A stretch of DNA of 64,000 bases from JBCBRD01 sp039819785 (GCA_039819785.1 JBCBRH010000017.1:1-64000); one strand, 5' to 3'. Counted from the first letter of the stretch, positions 31,822 to 40,870 are shown. A program made the numbers and translations. Notes: generated by a model not told the origin, from the letters alone.

Positions 31822-32985
31822 TCACTGGGTGCGTGAGCGGTTCAGTCGGGCTGCGCGTGAGGACGCGCGGGATTGCTTTTTTCGTTTCATTGCCAGAAAG
31901 CGTTTGCAGCTTGGTTTGCGCGTGTCGCAGGCGACCCGCTTCTTGTTTCGGCGGTCGATGCCTCTGCGCACGAACGTATTAGAGCGGGAGGTTGTGATGC
32001 CCCTGCGTGCTGCCGCGACCCGCTTTGCTCCCGCTGTCTTCAGCAGAAACTGTTGCTCGCCTTCGTTCAGTTTGCGCCACCGGGATGGGCGGTGGGCAAT
32101 ACGATCTAAGAGGTTGAAAGCGCGCAGAACCTTTGCGGTCTGCGCGCACACGGCGAAAGGGCGGCCCGTGGTGCCCTCCCCATCCGGTTGGGCGTCTCGA
32201 AAACTGTATTTGCCTTTGCAAACGCTGATGAGCGGGGCCTGTCGTGTCCGATTGAAGCTGTCGTAGCCCTGTTTCAGGTTGCTCCAGAACTGATGCCATT
32301 TATGCGTTTTGTGTTTTTGAAGCGTCTGGTCAGTCATATGGAAGGGAAAGACGTGAACGGGCACATTGCGCTGACCACTCTTGATGGCTGCCTGGGTCAG
32401 GGTGAAGATTTCTTCCATGACGGGATTGGTCATGGCGTAACAGCCGACAGATGAGCATCCGCCGTGAACGAGGAGATAGCTGCCCGTGCGCGCCAACGAT
32501 TTGTCGAAGGTGTTTGGGAACCCGAGATTGAGCGACCTTGGCCAGCGTCCAGAGCGATGCAACTGTCTGCGGGTGACGTTGTAAAAGCCCTCCGGGGATT
32601 GCTTGTCGCCTTCCGCGAGTTTCGGGCCAAGCGTACCGGACCACTGGCAGACCGGATACGTCGCAAAGTGGACGAAACGCCCGTCGCGTTGCATCCAGAC
32701 TTCCAATTCGGCTTCGGACTTGAAGATTCGAATAAGAAGCGGCGCGCCGACCTTCAGGTTTTTTTTGGCCAGTCGTTTGTCGAGTTTGCCCATGCTGGGC
32801 GTGTTGGGAAGAGGCAATTGCCCGGCAACCGCCAGTCTTTGCCGCTCGATGCGGTCGGGGGCTGCGTCTTTGAGCTTGATCTCCAGGGCCGAGGCCGACG
32901 GAGCTGCGGTGAAACACAAAACCGCACCGGCAAGAGCGCTTACGGTTTTTCGCGTTGCGTCTCCTGGGTGTACTCGAGATCGCAT
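31822..32985 (-). CDS. L,D-transpeptidase family protein (YafK/DpaA-like), paralogue A, Sec-exported
   Basis: 387 residues. Signal peptide 'SALAGAVLCFTAAPSASA' (about 16-33). The YkuD-type domain has 'LLIRIFKSEAELEVWMQRDGRFVHFATYPVCQWSGTLGPK', 'GDKQSPEGFYNV', and the active-site region 'YLLVHGGCSSVGCYAMTNPVMEEIF', in which the second Cys of HGxCxSxGC is the expected nucleophile. The 120-residue C-terminus is extremely Arg/Lys-rich. E. coli YafK/DpaA cleaves the lipoprotein-peptidoglycan bond, while other L,D-transpeptidases cross-link or anchor proteins to peptidoglycan; which activity applies is unknown. ATG 32985 has GGGAG at 7 nt. First of three tandem paralogues. Confidence 0.88.
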   Translation of the reverse strand: MRSRVHPGDATRKTVSALAGAVLCFTAAPSASALEIKLKDAAPDRIERQRLAVAGQLPLPNTPSMGKLDKRLAKKNLKVGAPLLIRIFKSEAELEVWMQRDGRFVHFATYPVCQWSGTLGPKLAEGDKQSPEGFYNVTRRQLHRSGRWPRSLNLGFPNTFDKSLARTGSYLLVHGGCSSVGCYAMTNPVMEEIFTLTQAAIKSGQRNVPVHVFPFHMTDQTLQKHKTHKWHQFWSNLKQGYDSFNRTRQAPLISVCKGKYSFRDAQPDGEGTTGRPFAVCAQTAKVLRAFNLLDRIAHRPSRWRKLNEGEQQFLLKTAGAKRVAAARRGITTSRSNTFVRRGIDRRNKKRVACDTRKPSCKRFLAMKRKKQSRASSRAARLNRSRTQ

Positions 32986-33191
32986 TCAGGTCTCCCGTCC
33001 CGCCTACTTCAGTCTAACGCCCTGGCCAAGCTAACAGATTGCCGTGTTTGGCGGCACTGCCACAAAGCTGTGGTCCGGGCACTCCTGCATCTACAGTTAA
33101 CGCCAAACATTGACGTTTCTGTTACGAGCCGGGGAAATACCAATTCGGCAGGGATGCCTTCGGAGCGGTAAAGGAAACGCTGAGAGTCGCA

Positions 33192-34193
33192 TTAGTTGTG
33201 GTTTGTCGGGGTGCGGTTTTGATCGCGGCCAGCATCCGAGTTGGCCGCATCCGCCAGCTGCGGGGCATATTTGCAGTCCTTCACGATGCGAGGCGCGGAT
33301 GACGATCTATTGCCGCCCTGGCCGCTTTCAGCGAAGGTGTAGCGTCTGTTGCAGACTGCTACGGCAGGTGGTTTGCGGGTCTGTTCGAACAGATCATGAC
33401 CGCGTTTGAGGTCTCGCCAGAAGTCCGCCCAAGGGTGGTCCGATCGGGCCGCGAGGTTTTCTTCCGTCATGCGAAATGGATAAGCCTGGACCTGGAAACG
33501 GGTCTGGCCGTTATTCAGTGCTGTTGTGACGAGAGACCAGATTTCGTCCATGACATCATTGGTCATGGCATAGCAGCCGATGGATGAGCAGCCGCCATGG
33601 ACCATGAGGAATGATCCGGTGCGGTTGTGGCTCCGGTCGTGAAGGTTTGGAAAGCCCAGGTTGAAAGAGCGATGCCAACGGCTGTTGGGGTTCAACTGAC
33701 CTTTTGAGACGGTGTAGAACCCTTCGGGTGCCTGCCGGTCGCCCTCTTTCAGTTTTGGACCGAGACGTCCGGAGAACCGGCAGATGGGATAGGTCGCGAA
33801 GTGCCGGTAGGTGCCACTTTTCGATCTCAACCAGACTTCAAGCTCGAATTCCTGCTTGAAGATGCGCATCAAGACAGCGTCGCCAAGTTCATGACCTGCT
33901 GAGGCGAGCCGTTCATCAAGCTTTGTCAGGTCTGGCGTCGCGGGGAGAGGGCTTTGGGTCGTGCGGACGTAGGTGCGCCGCCAGGCTCGTTCGGCTGAGA
34001 GAATATGCGTGTCGTAGCTGGCTGTTATGGCGGGCCAGTGCTGCTTGATCATGGCGGCGATCGGAAGCCCGACAATGCACACGATCAGGAGAACCAATGG
34101 CCAGCGGCGCCTGCGCTGTGCCGGGCGATTGGTGCGCTCAGCTTTGCCATTGGGTTTATGGCTTTGGCCGTTCTTGGCGCCGTTGTCCGCCAT
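33192..34193 (-). CDS. L,D-transpeptidase family protein (YafK/DpaA-like), paralogue B, membrane-anchored
   Basis: 333 residues. A polar, Arg-rich N-terminus ('RPAQRRRRW') precedes one transmembrane segment 'PLVLLIVCIVGLPIAAMI' (about 32-49) without a signal-peptidase site, so it is predicted to be tethered to the inner membrane with the enzyme in the periplasm. Catalytic region 'FLMVHGGCSSIGCYAMTNDVMDEIW' matches the flanking paralogues, as do 'MRIFKQEFELEVWLRSKSGTYRHFATYPICRFSGRLGPKLKEGDRQAPEGFYTV' and the downstream 'FRMTEENLA'. The C-terminal 40 residues are polar and variable. Gaps to the neighbours are about 206 and 79 bp. Confidence 0.87.
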   Translation of the reverse strand: MADNGAKNGQSHKPNGKAERTNRPAQRRRRWPLVLLIVCIVGLPIAAMIKQHWPAITASYDTHILSAERAWRRTYVRTTQSPLPATPDLTKLDERLASAGHELGDAVLMRIFKQEFELEVWLRSKSGTYRHFATYPICRFSGRLGPKLKEGDRQAPEGFYTVSKGQLNPNSRWHRSFNLGFPNLHDRSHNRTGSFLMVHGGCSSIGCYAMTNDVMDEIWSLVTTALNNGQTRFQVQAYPFRMTEENLAARSDHPWADFWRDLKRGHDLFEQTRKPPAVAVCNRRYTFAESGQGGNRSSSAPRIVKDCKYAPQLADAANSDAGRDQNRTPTNHN

Positions 34194-34272
34194 GGGTCTC
34201 CGATCCAGCGTACGTGAAAGCGTACCGCTACGTTTAAATGTGGACGGCTGGAGCGCTAGTCAGCACAGACTT

Positions 34273-35307
34273 TCAATTAAACAATTCCACCATTCTACTG
34301 AGATCAAAAGCCGAGGTCTTCTGGATGGGTTTGTTGGTCGCCCCGAGGCTGTAGGTCGGCGCTGGAATATCGATGCCAATCTGCTTGGTCTGGGAGATGT
34401 CGGCAAGTGTCCGCTGTTTGGGGCCCGGCACCACGAGGCGTTCAGATGCGATCTGCTGCTCGGATGGGCGGGGAACGAACGGTTCGATGAGCGGCCGGTC
34501 AAGCCGTGGGCAGGCCGCTTTGGGATTCAGCTTTTTGTTCGATGGCAGGTTTACGTTCACCACATACTGGCGCGAACAGACAGCCACGCCTGGTGGCATG
34601 CGGTGAACCTCAAAGTGGTCGTAGCCCTGCTTTAACGTTTTCCAGAACCGCGCCCACCGGTGCTTCTTGTGGCGGTTCATGTTGGCGTCCGTCATGCGGA
34701 ATGGAAAGGCATGTACGTGGAATTCTTCCTGCCCGCCTTCGAAGGCTTCCCGCGCCAGTGCGTAGATCTCCTCCATGAGGGCGTCCGTCATGGCGTAGCA
34801 GCCGGCTGAACGACATTTGCCATGCACCATGAGGAAGTTGCCCGTGCGCTTGTGAGCCTGGTCGTATTCGTTCGGGTAGCCGAGGTTGAACGACACATGG
34901 AAGCTTGAGTTCGGGTTCATCTGGTAGGATTTGACCCTGTAGAACCCCTCCGGCGCCTGTTTGTCGCCCTGGCGCAGTTTCGGGCCCAGTGCACCTGACC
35001 AATTGCAGATGGGATAGGTCTTGAAGTGGTAGAAGCGGCCGTCGTCGCGCTCTTTCCAGACTTCAAGCTCGGATTCTTCTTTGAAAATGCGCACGAAAAT
35101 CGGGGCTTTGGCGTCCATGCCCTTGCGGCCAAGCTGCATCATCGTGCTATTGGACAGGGGCTGTTGGGCGGGTGACAGGTCGGGCGCGCCCGCGCATCCG
35201 GCAAGGACCGTCGCGGCTGCTGCGCAAAACGACATGACCCACGCCCTGGGTCGGCCAAGGCGGGTAAGAACCGGCTTTCTCATAAGCCCCCTGATGATCT
35301 TAACCAT
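34273..35307 (-). CDS. L,D-transpeptidase family protein (YafK/DpaA-like), paralogue C, lipoprotein
   Basis: 344 residues. A lipobox VLAGC with Cys38 follows a basic n-region, so this copy should be a lipoprotein. The domain shows 'FVRIFKEESELEVWKERDDGRFYHFKTYPICNWSGALGPKLRQGDKQAPEGFYRV' and the active site 'FLMVHGKCRSAGCYAMTDALMEEIY' (Lys replaces the second Gly of the other copies). A 100-residue Pro-rich C-terminal region follows the enzyme domain. ATG 35307 lacks a clear Shine-Dalgarno; ATG 35283 has AGGGGG only 3 nt upstream, so the N-terminus may be 8 residues shorter. It is the first transcribed gene of the triplet. Confidence 0.87.
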   Translation of the reverse strand: MVKIIRGLMRKPVLTRLGRPRAWVMSFCAAAATVLAGCAGAPDLSPAQQPLSNSTMMQLGRKGMDAKAPIFVRIFKEESELEVWKERDDGRFYHFKTYPICNWSGALGPKLRQGDKQAPEGFYRVKSYQMNPNSSFHVSFNLGYPNEYDQAHKRTGNFLMVHGKCRSAGCYAMTDALMEEIYALAREAFEGGQEEFHVHAFPFRMTDANMNRHKKHRWARFWKTLKQGYDHFEVHRMPPGVAVCSRQYVVNVNLPSNKKLNPKAACPRLDRPLIEPFVPRPSEQQIASERLVVPGPKQRTLADISQTKQIGIDIPAPTYSLGATNKPIQKTSAFDLSRMVELFN

Positions 35308-35568
35308 TTCTTTGCTCGTGCCCTGTCACACGCGCTGATCACCGTACGAATCACATCGTTAACAAGCCGTTAACGTTAAGTGAAAAGCAAGGATATTTTA
35401 CTGCCGTGTGGCTTCTGCCTTCCCTGCAGGAATCATTGGCTTGAAATTGCGGCGGATAGACGGCGTGAGCCGAAATCATCAGAGGGCTTAGTTATGCTTT
35501 ATTCTGAGAAAATGATATTGATAACAGAGGCTTGATGTCGGTGGCGCTGGCCTTAAGCGGTGCCCGTC

Positions 35569-36534
35569 CTAGAGGGAACGTCCCATTTCCAGGAAGCGGT
35601 CGTGACGCTGTCTTCGGACCTGTTCTGGCGTCATGGCATCGAAGCTTAATAGCGCTTTGTCTATCGCCCGGCCGGTGGCTGCAATCACTGTGTCAGGGTC
35701 CCGATGAGCGCCCCCCATGGGTTCGGGGATGATTTCATCGATGACGCCAAGTTTTTCCAGATCCTGGGCCGTGATGCGCATGTTGCTGGCGGCTTCTTCT
35801 TTTTTTCCAGCGTCGCGCCAGATGATGGAGGCTGCTCCTTCAGGTGAAATGACCGAGTAAATGGAGTGTTCCAGCATGAAGATGCGGTTTGCTGTTGCGA
35901 TCGCGACTGCACCACCCGAGCCCCCTTCTCCGATGATGAACGACAGGATGGGGACGCCGAGGCCGAGACAGCAGTCGGTTGACCGGGCGATTGCTTCGGC
36001 CTGGCCGCGTTCTTCCGCGCCGATGCCGGGATACGCCCCAGCGGTATCGACCAAAGTGATCACGGGGAGTGCAAACCTGTCGGCCATTTCCATCAATCGG
36101 ACGGCCTTCCGATAGCCTTCGGGCATGGCCATTCCGAAATTGTGTTTGATACGGCTTTCGGTTTCGGAGCCCTTCTCATGGCCGATGACCATGATGCTGC
36201 GGCCTTCAAATGAGGCGGGGCCGCCGACGATGGCTTCATCGTTTGCGAAATACCGATCACCAGAAAGCGGGGTGAAGTCGTCGAACAGCGCTTCGATATA
36301 GTCGATTGTGTGTGGGCGGTCGGGGTGCCGGGCGACCTGGGTTTTCTGCCATGGCGTTAGCTTGGCATAGGTGTCTTCCAGGGTCGTTTTTGCTTTTTGC
36401 TCCAGCTTGCCGATTTCGGCGCTGAGGGCTTTTTCCGTCTCGTCATCCACAAGGGCGCGGAGTTCTCCGACCTTGCTTTCAAGTTCGGCGATGGGTTTTT
36501 CGAAGTCGAGATAAGTGCGCACCGCACGATCCAC
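35569..36534 (-). CDS. accA: Acetyl-CoA carboxylase carboxyltransferase subunit alpha
   Basis: AccA with AccD transfers the carboxyl group from biotin-BCCP to acetyl-CoA, the first step of fatty-acid synthesis. 321 residues, normal length. N-terminal 'LDFEKPIAELESKVGEL' coiled coil, 'HPDRPHTIDYIEALFDDFTPLSGDR', 'PEGYRKAVRLMEMADRFALPVITLVDTAGAYPGIGAEERGQAEAIA', oxyanion loops 'GEGGSGGAVAIA' and 'EHSIYSVISPEGAASIIW'. GTG 36534 is the start, with AGGT upstream. It uses the biotin made by the bio operon in this window, although the genes are far apart. Confidence 0.97.
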   Translation of the reverse strand: MDRAVRTYLDFEKPIAELESKVGELRALVDDETEKALSAEIGKLEQKAKTTLEDTYAKLTPWQKTQVARHPDRPHTIDYIEALFDDFTPLSGDRYFANDEAIVGGPASFEGRSIMVIGHEKGSETESRIKHNFGMAMPEGYRKAVRLMEMADRFALPVITLVDTAGAYPGIGAEERGQAEAIARSTDCCLGLGVPILSFIIGEGGSGGAVAIATANRIFMLEHSIYSVISPEGAASIIWRDAGKKEEAASNMRITAQDLEKLGVIDEIIPEPMGGAHRDPDTVIAATGRAIDKALLSFDAMTPEQVRRQRHDRFLEMGRSL

Positions 36535-36707
36535 GTTGATTACCTGCTGATTTGATTATGGAATCCGCGCCAAAGGCTGTCGGCACAAGATCTGAAGCTG
36601 GAAGACAAAGCAAGCGAGCGGGCCTGTCAAGCGCAGCAGTCGGGCTGTTTTGTCGTTAACCATGGGGCGGCCAAGGCTTAAGCCTGTTGCGGATGGCGCC
36701 GCCGGGA

Positions 36708-37670
36708 TCAGGGTCTATTAGATTTGGCCAGGGGGTGGTGTGTTTGAACGAGGGTCATGAGCCGTTCTTCCAGCACGTGGGTGTAGATTTCCGTCGTTGT
36801 AATGCTGGCATGGCCCAACAGCTGTTGAACGGCGCGCAAATCGGCTCCGCGATCCAGAAGGTGGCTGGCAAAAGCGTGGCGCAGAACGTGTGGGCTGATG
36901 CGGCTGGCGTCGATACCGGCGGCTTGTGCCAGGTCTTTCAGTTCGGCGGCGAAGTGTTGACGGGTGACATGTCCGGATGTCGCGCGCGAGGGGAAAAGGT
37001 AGCGATAGTTTGGCGGACGGTCCCCAGCTCTTGCCGCCGTCTCTTCTGATGAAACGTGCAGTCGCAACGCCTCAGCGGCTGTTGCGTTCAGCGGCACAAT
37101 GCGTTCCCGGCCACCTTTGCCTTTGATCGTCAGCACGCGATCATCGCCGCGCAGGACGTCCCTTGGGAGTGCCGTTAATTCGCTGACGCGGAGGCCGGTG
37201 GCGTACAAGACCTCGATCATGCACCACAGCCGGATCGCCCGCCTCTTGCTGTCGGGGTCGTCGGTGGTCGTAATATGGGTTCGGGCAGCTTCGAGCAGGC
37301 CGTCGACTTCACCGAACGACAGGGTTTTCGGGAGCGATCTTGCTTGCCTGGGCCCTTTGATGCCGTGGGTCGGATCATCCTTGATCAGGTTCTCGGCGAC
37401 GAGGAATTTGAACAGCTGTCGAAGTGTCGAAAGGAAACGTGCGCGGGAGGCCGGGCTCGCACCATCGGTCGCCAGTTGCTGCAAGAGTGCGTGAATATCT
37501 GATGGGGCGGTGTCGGTGAACGTTTTACCGCTAGCTGCCAACCAGCGGGCTGCGATTGTGAGATCGCGGGTGTAGGCTGCAAGCGTATTTTCACTCGCAC
37601 CGCGTTCTGCTGATTTCATGTTCAGGAATGCAGTGATCAGGTGATCGCTGGATTGCTGCATTTTGGGCAC
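36708..37670 (-). CDS. xerD: Tyrosine recombinase XerD
   Basis: 320 residues from GTG 37670, chosen because GGAGG sits 5 nt upstream; an open extension to 37913 is not conserved. Core-binding domain 'HLITAFLNMKSAERGASENTLAAYTRDL', then the catalytic residues: Arg in 'YATGLRVSELTALPRDV' (about 161), 'ISPHVLRHAFASHLLDRGADLRAVQQLLGHASITTTEIYTHV' with His-x-x-Arg, His and Tyr (about 260-295). XerD with XerC resolves chromosome dimers at dif. XerC versus XerD naming rests on the neighbourhood with accA and aroK typical of xerD in Hyphomicrobiales. Confidence 0.92.
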   Translation of the reverse strand: MPKMQQSSDHLITAFLNMKSAERGASENTLAAYTRDLTIAARWLAASGKTFTDTAPSDIHALLQQLATDGASPASRARFLSTLRQLFKFLVAENLIKDDPTHGIKGPRQARSLPKTLSFGEVDGLLEAARTHITTTDDPDSKRRAIRLWCMIEVLYATGLRVSELTALPRDVLRGDDRVLTIKGKGGRERIVPLNATAAEALRLHVSSEETAARAGDRPPNYRYLFPSRATSGHVTRQHFAAELKDLAQAAGIDASRISPHVLRHAFASHLLDRGADLRAVQQLLGHASITTTEIYTHVLEERLMTLVQTHHPLAKSNRP

Positions 37671-37767
37671 GACATCCTCCGCCTCGTTGGAGACCAGACT
37701 CGCGCGATTCGCTTGGGTTGTCGCGGATTGCGTTGGTTTTGGAGCAGGATCGGTACGCCTGCCCGGA

Positions 37768-39693
37768 TTAGCCTGTCGAGCGTCTTGGCCAGACCGCAAA
37801 CAGTGCTTCGAACCCCAATTGTCGCGCAGCTTCCGTCCGACCCAACCGTTTGAGTGCGCGGATTGCATCGCCGAGAGCCAACATATTGGCCTGTTCAGCG
37901 GTGCCAGGGCCAATGGAGCGCATCGTCAGCAGGATGGTGTTGCCGAACTGTTTTTTCCTCGATGCGGCTTGAAGCTCTGAGAGCACACCGGTCTCGGGCA
38001 GGTGGCCACCCGTTGGTTGTGGTGTCCGGCTTGCCGCCTCCCAGAGTGGAATGGGGACGTGGAAATTCAGTGCATCCAGAACCGTGGCAAGTCTGTGCAG
38101 CGCTGCTGAGCCGAACCTGCCACCCAGTGCCATTTCTTCGACCGATTTAAGAGCGGCTTCGCGATCGGGTTTTCCTGGCGGGTCGAGGATGTCGCTCAAG
38201 GCTGCCCAGTGGTCGAGATTTCCTGTGGCTTCCGGGTCTGTTCTTGCAGCAAATTCAATCCATTGCCGGGCGCGTGCAACATCTCCAGCCATCAAGGCTG
38301 CTTCGATTGCGGTCTCGCTGAACCACGTTATTTCGGCTGCCGGTGTTACGTCTGCGGCAGCCGGTGCGATGATGATCAAGGCGTGGGTGTAAAGACCGGC
38401 TTTCTTGGCGTCGTCGAGAAAGGCGCGGATCGCACGGACTTTGCGAAATGGCGTGCGCTCGAAAACCGCTGCGGAAAACAGCTGCCCTCTGGCAGACGGG
38501 TCGGGTGCGTTGGCGCTGCGCCGATAGATGTCCGCCAGGGCGCTGGGTTCCAGAATGCTTTGTTTTGCGGCTGTTTCGGCTGCGGCGACCTGGATTGAAG
38601 GGCTTAGGCTCTCGTCGAACGCCAGCCCAAGCAGGGTTTCAGCGCTGGCGGCTTTGTTCGAGGCCAGAGCTGTGATGTCGCCACCTGCGCGTTGCCAAAC
38701 CTTGGCCTCGATCACGCCAATCTTCAGGTTTTTGCCGGACAGCCGTTGGGTTTTGCCGAATGTGCCGGCTTCCAGTGCCATCAGCCCAGGACTGTCGGCC
38801 ATACCGCCATCGCGCGCCAATCCGGCGATGAGGGCTGCTTCCGCGGTGTTGCTGTCAATCAGCGCGCAAAGGCCGCGCAGGAACAGAGCCTCTTTGATCG
38901 CCTGGTCTGGCAGCTCGGCAACTTTGCGCGCGAGCTCGGCTGCATATTCGCAGGCGGTGTTTTCTTCTTTTTTTATCAGCGCCGCGCGAGCTGCGACCAG
39001 CGTGGCGACCGCGCTTGGCGATCCTCCAGCCTTCGTGAGGCTGGCGAATTGTTGCTGGGCTTGCTCCATCAGGCCGGATCGTGACATCGCTTCGAAGCTG
39101 AGGGCCTGAAATCGCTGGCTGACAGCGTTGTCGGCGGAGGGTGTCAGGTCGGCCGTCCAAAGCTGCCGCCAAAGCCTCGCTAATGTCTGAGACTTCGGCG
39201 GGAAATCAGCTTTGCCGAGCGCGCGATCGATATCTTCGACCGTCATGCCGGACCAAATCTGCAGGTCTTCGAAGCTTCGTTTCGGGCCAGTTCCAAACTT
39301 GCTGACCGCCAACGGATCAGTTGACTGGCCAGGTGCTGGAAGAATTGGCGCCAATTCCGCGCGGTCGATCTTTTCAACGGCAACCGGCGATCGGCGGACT
39401 TCTGAGCGTTCTTGTGAGGCTGGTCGATCAAATCCAGACGTCGTGTTGTTTTGAGATGGAGCGTCCAGCCATGGGGCTCTTTGGACGTCTCGCTCCTGGC
39501 TTGGCGGGTTGGTGGCGGGTTCAGCAGCTGGGCGAGGGCGAAACGCGTTGTCGAGCCAGCTGCCATCCTGCGCCTGCAGCGAGCCGGTTCCCAGGGTTGA
39601 AGCTGCGACCGCAGCTAAAAGAACGCAGAAGTAAATTGCGACCAGCTTACGGTTTGCGGATCTCGACGCCGACCAGGGGATGCTTGGTTTCAC
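37768..39693 (-). CDS. Large exported protein of unknown function
   Basis: About 641 residues from GTG 39693 (a TTG at 39744 is the farthest possible start). Basic n-region 'SRSANRKL' then 'VAIYFCVLLAAVAASTLGTGSLQAQ' as signal peptide. The mature part has a Pro/Asn/Gln-rich stretch of about 120 residues and then an alpha-helical region with repeated short helices ('ARAALIKKEENTACEYAAELARKVAELPDQAIKEALFLRGLCALIDS', 'LGLAFDESLSPSIQVAAAETAAKQS') resembling a TPR/Sel1-like solenoid. No catalytic motif. It sits between xerD and aroK on the minus strand and overlaps the 48-residue peptide gene in another frame. Confidence 0.7.
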   Translation of the reverse strand: MKPSIPWSASRSANRKLVAIYFCVLLAAVAASTLGTGSLQAQDGSWLDNAFRPRPAAEPATNPPSQERDVQRAPWLDAPSQNNTTSGFDRPASQERSEVRRSPVAVEKIDRAELAPILPAPGQSTDPLAVSKFGTGPKRSFEDLQIWSGMTVEDIDRALGKADFPPKSQTLARLWRQLWTADLTPSADNAVSQRFQALSFEAMSRSGLMEQAQQQFASLTKAGGSPSAVATLVAARAALIKKEENTACEYAAELARKVAELPDQAIKEALFLRGLCALIDSNTAEAALIAGLARDGGMADSPGLMALEAGTFGKTQRLSGKNLKIGVIEAKVWQRAGGDITALASNKAASAETLLGLAFDESLSPSIQVAAAETAAKQSILEPSALADIYRRSANAPDPSARGQLFSAAVFERTPFRKVRAIRAFLDDAKKAGLYTHALIIIAPAAADVTPAAEITWFSETAIEAALMAGDVARARQWIEFAARTDPEATGNLDHWAALSDILDPPGKPDREAALKSVEEMALGGRFGSAALHRLATVLDALNFHVPIPLWEAASRTPQPTGGHLPETGVLSELQAASRKKQFGNTILLTMRSIGPGTAEQANMLALGDAIRALKRLGRTEAARQLGFEALFAVWPRRSTG

Positions 39694-39793
39694 GGGGTTC
39701 GGGCTCAAAGTAGGTTGCCATGATGTAGAGCCCGGTGAATCCAATGCCTGCGAGTAGACCCGTCATGAACAAAAAACGGAACAAGCTCGGCAT
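39647..39793 (-). CDS. 48-residue membrane peptide conserved beside aroK/xerD
   Basis: A small gene between the large exported-protein gene and aroK. ATG 39793 is preceded by GAGGAG at 7 nt, the clearest ribosome-binding site nearby; TAA is at 39649-39647. The peptide starts 'MPSLFRFLFMTGLLAGIG', has one transmembrane helix, then 'TYFEPEPRETKHPLVGVEIRKP'. I know peptides of this pattern (MPSLFRFL..., TM helix, FxEPxPRE) next to aroK in many Hyphomicrobiales genomes, generally unnamed. Its 3' half overlaps the start of the downstream gene in a different frame, implying translational coupling. Function unknown. Confidence 0.8.
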   Translation of the reverse strand: MPSLFRFLFMTGLLAGIGFTGLYIMATYFEPEPRETKHPLVGVEIRKP

Positions 39794-40093
39794 CGAAGGC
39801 TCCTCAAATTCTAATCACAGTGGTCCGAGTTTAAGTTGGCCGCTTTATGTTCGCTTGCCCCAAAAGTATGCTGTGACTCCATGGCACTTCTGTTGAAGCG
39901 GTGTCATCTGTGATTTGTCCAGGACGAAGACCCTTATCGGCCCCGATAGGACAGCCCGGTGGGGCGCGGTCATGCCATTTTGTGCACGTCGCGTGGACAA
40001 AGCGTGTCCGATGACAACGTGGCGTTTATGGATTACCGATCTGATTCTCGCAAATTGCGTTTGTGACAGGCTATACTGCTCAGGCATGCGGGA

Positions 40094-40720
40094 TTGTTGG
40101 TGGATCTAGAAATTGTGCGGTTGGGTGTGTCCAGACGACATAAAAGTGCTGAGCAGTCTGAACAGATTGATACCATTCGAGAGGCTCTCGGGCAGCGGTC
40201 ATTGGTCATGGTCGGGCTGATGGGTTGCGGAAAGTCCTCGGTTGGGCGCAGGCTTGCGTCGAAGTTGGAGCTGCCATTCGTAGATGCTGATGACGAAATC
40301 GAAAAGGCTGCGGCGAAATCCATCGCTGACATCTTTGCGGACCACGGTGAAGCGCATTTTCGAGATGGCGAGCGTAAGGTTATTGCCCGGCTTTTGAGCT
40401 CAGGGCGGCAGGTCTTAGCCACAGGGGGCGGGGCCTTTATGGACGCCGATACCCGGCAGTCTATCCAAGACCACGGTATTTCCATTTGGCTGAAAGCCAC
40501 GTTGCCCGTCCTGCTGCGGCGGGTTGGTCGGCGTGATCACAGGCCGTTGTTGCGGCAGGGCGATGCCGAAGCCACGATGAAGCGATTGATTGACGAGCGC
40601 TATCCCGTTTATGCGGCCTCTGATCTGACGATTGAAAGTCGTGACGTGGTGCACGATGTGGTCGTCACGGAAATTATTGACCGGTTGGCGCGGCTTTTGC
40701 CGCTGAACCGGCCGTCTTGA
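40094..40720 (+). CDS. aroK: Shikimate kinase
   Basis: 208 residues; phosphorylates shikimate at the 3-hydroxyl in the chorismate pathway. P-loop 'VGLMGCGKSSVGR' about 38-50, shikimate-binding 'DADDEIEKAAAKSIADIF', 'GEAHFRDGERKVIARLL', 'VLATGGGAFMD', 'WLKATLPVLLRRVGRRDHRPLLR' with the Arg lid and the 'RYPVYAASDLTI' end. The N-terminal ~30 residues are variable; TTG 40094 is the first start and GTG 40100 an alternative, neither with a strong ribosome-binding site. It is directly followed by aroB. Confidence 0.93.
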   Translation: MLVDLEIVRLGVSRRHKSAEQSEQIDTIREALGQRSLVMVGLMGCGKSSVGRRLASKLELPFVDADDEIEKAAAKSIADIFADHGEAHFRDGERKVIARLLSSGRQVLATGGGAFMDADTRQSIQDHGISIWLKATLPVLLRRVGRRDHRPLLRQGDAEATMKRLIDERYPVYAASDLTIESRDVVHDVVVTEIIDRLARLLPLNRPS

Positions 40721-40733
40721 TGGGCCGGTTTAT
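40706..40733 (+). terminator. Hairpin across the aroK stop
   Basis: Perfect 8-bp stem AACCGGCC (40706-40713) and GGCCGGTT (40723-40730) with a 9-nt loop, then TAT. It overlaps the last aroK codons and lies 140 bp before aroB. The T-run is too short for a strong terminator, so it may attenuate or only stabilise the mRNA. Confidence 0.35.
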
Positions 40734-40870
40734 CCTGATGCGCCGCCTATATCAGTGCGTTACAAAGATCTGATGATGCTCGCGAACCGAGATGCCAAAT
40801 CACATTCGATCGCGCGCAGGTCACGCTGCGCCCTTTGCCGCCACAATTCTTGAAGGTTTTTGCGACCGAT

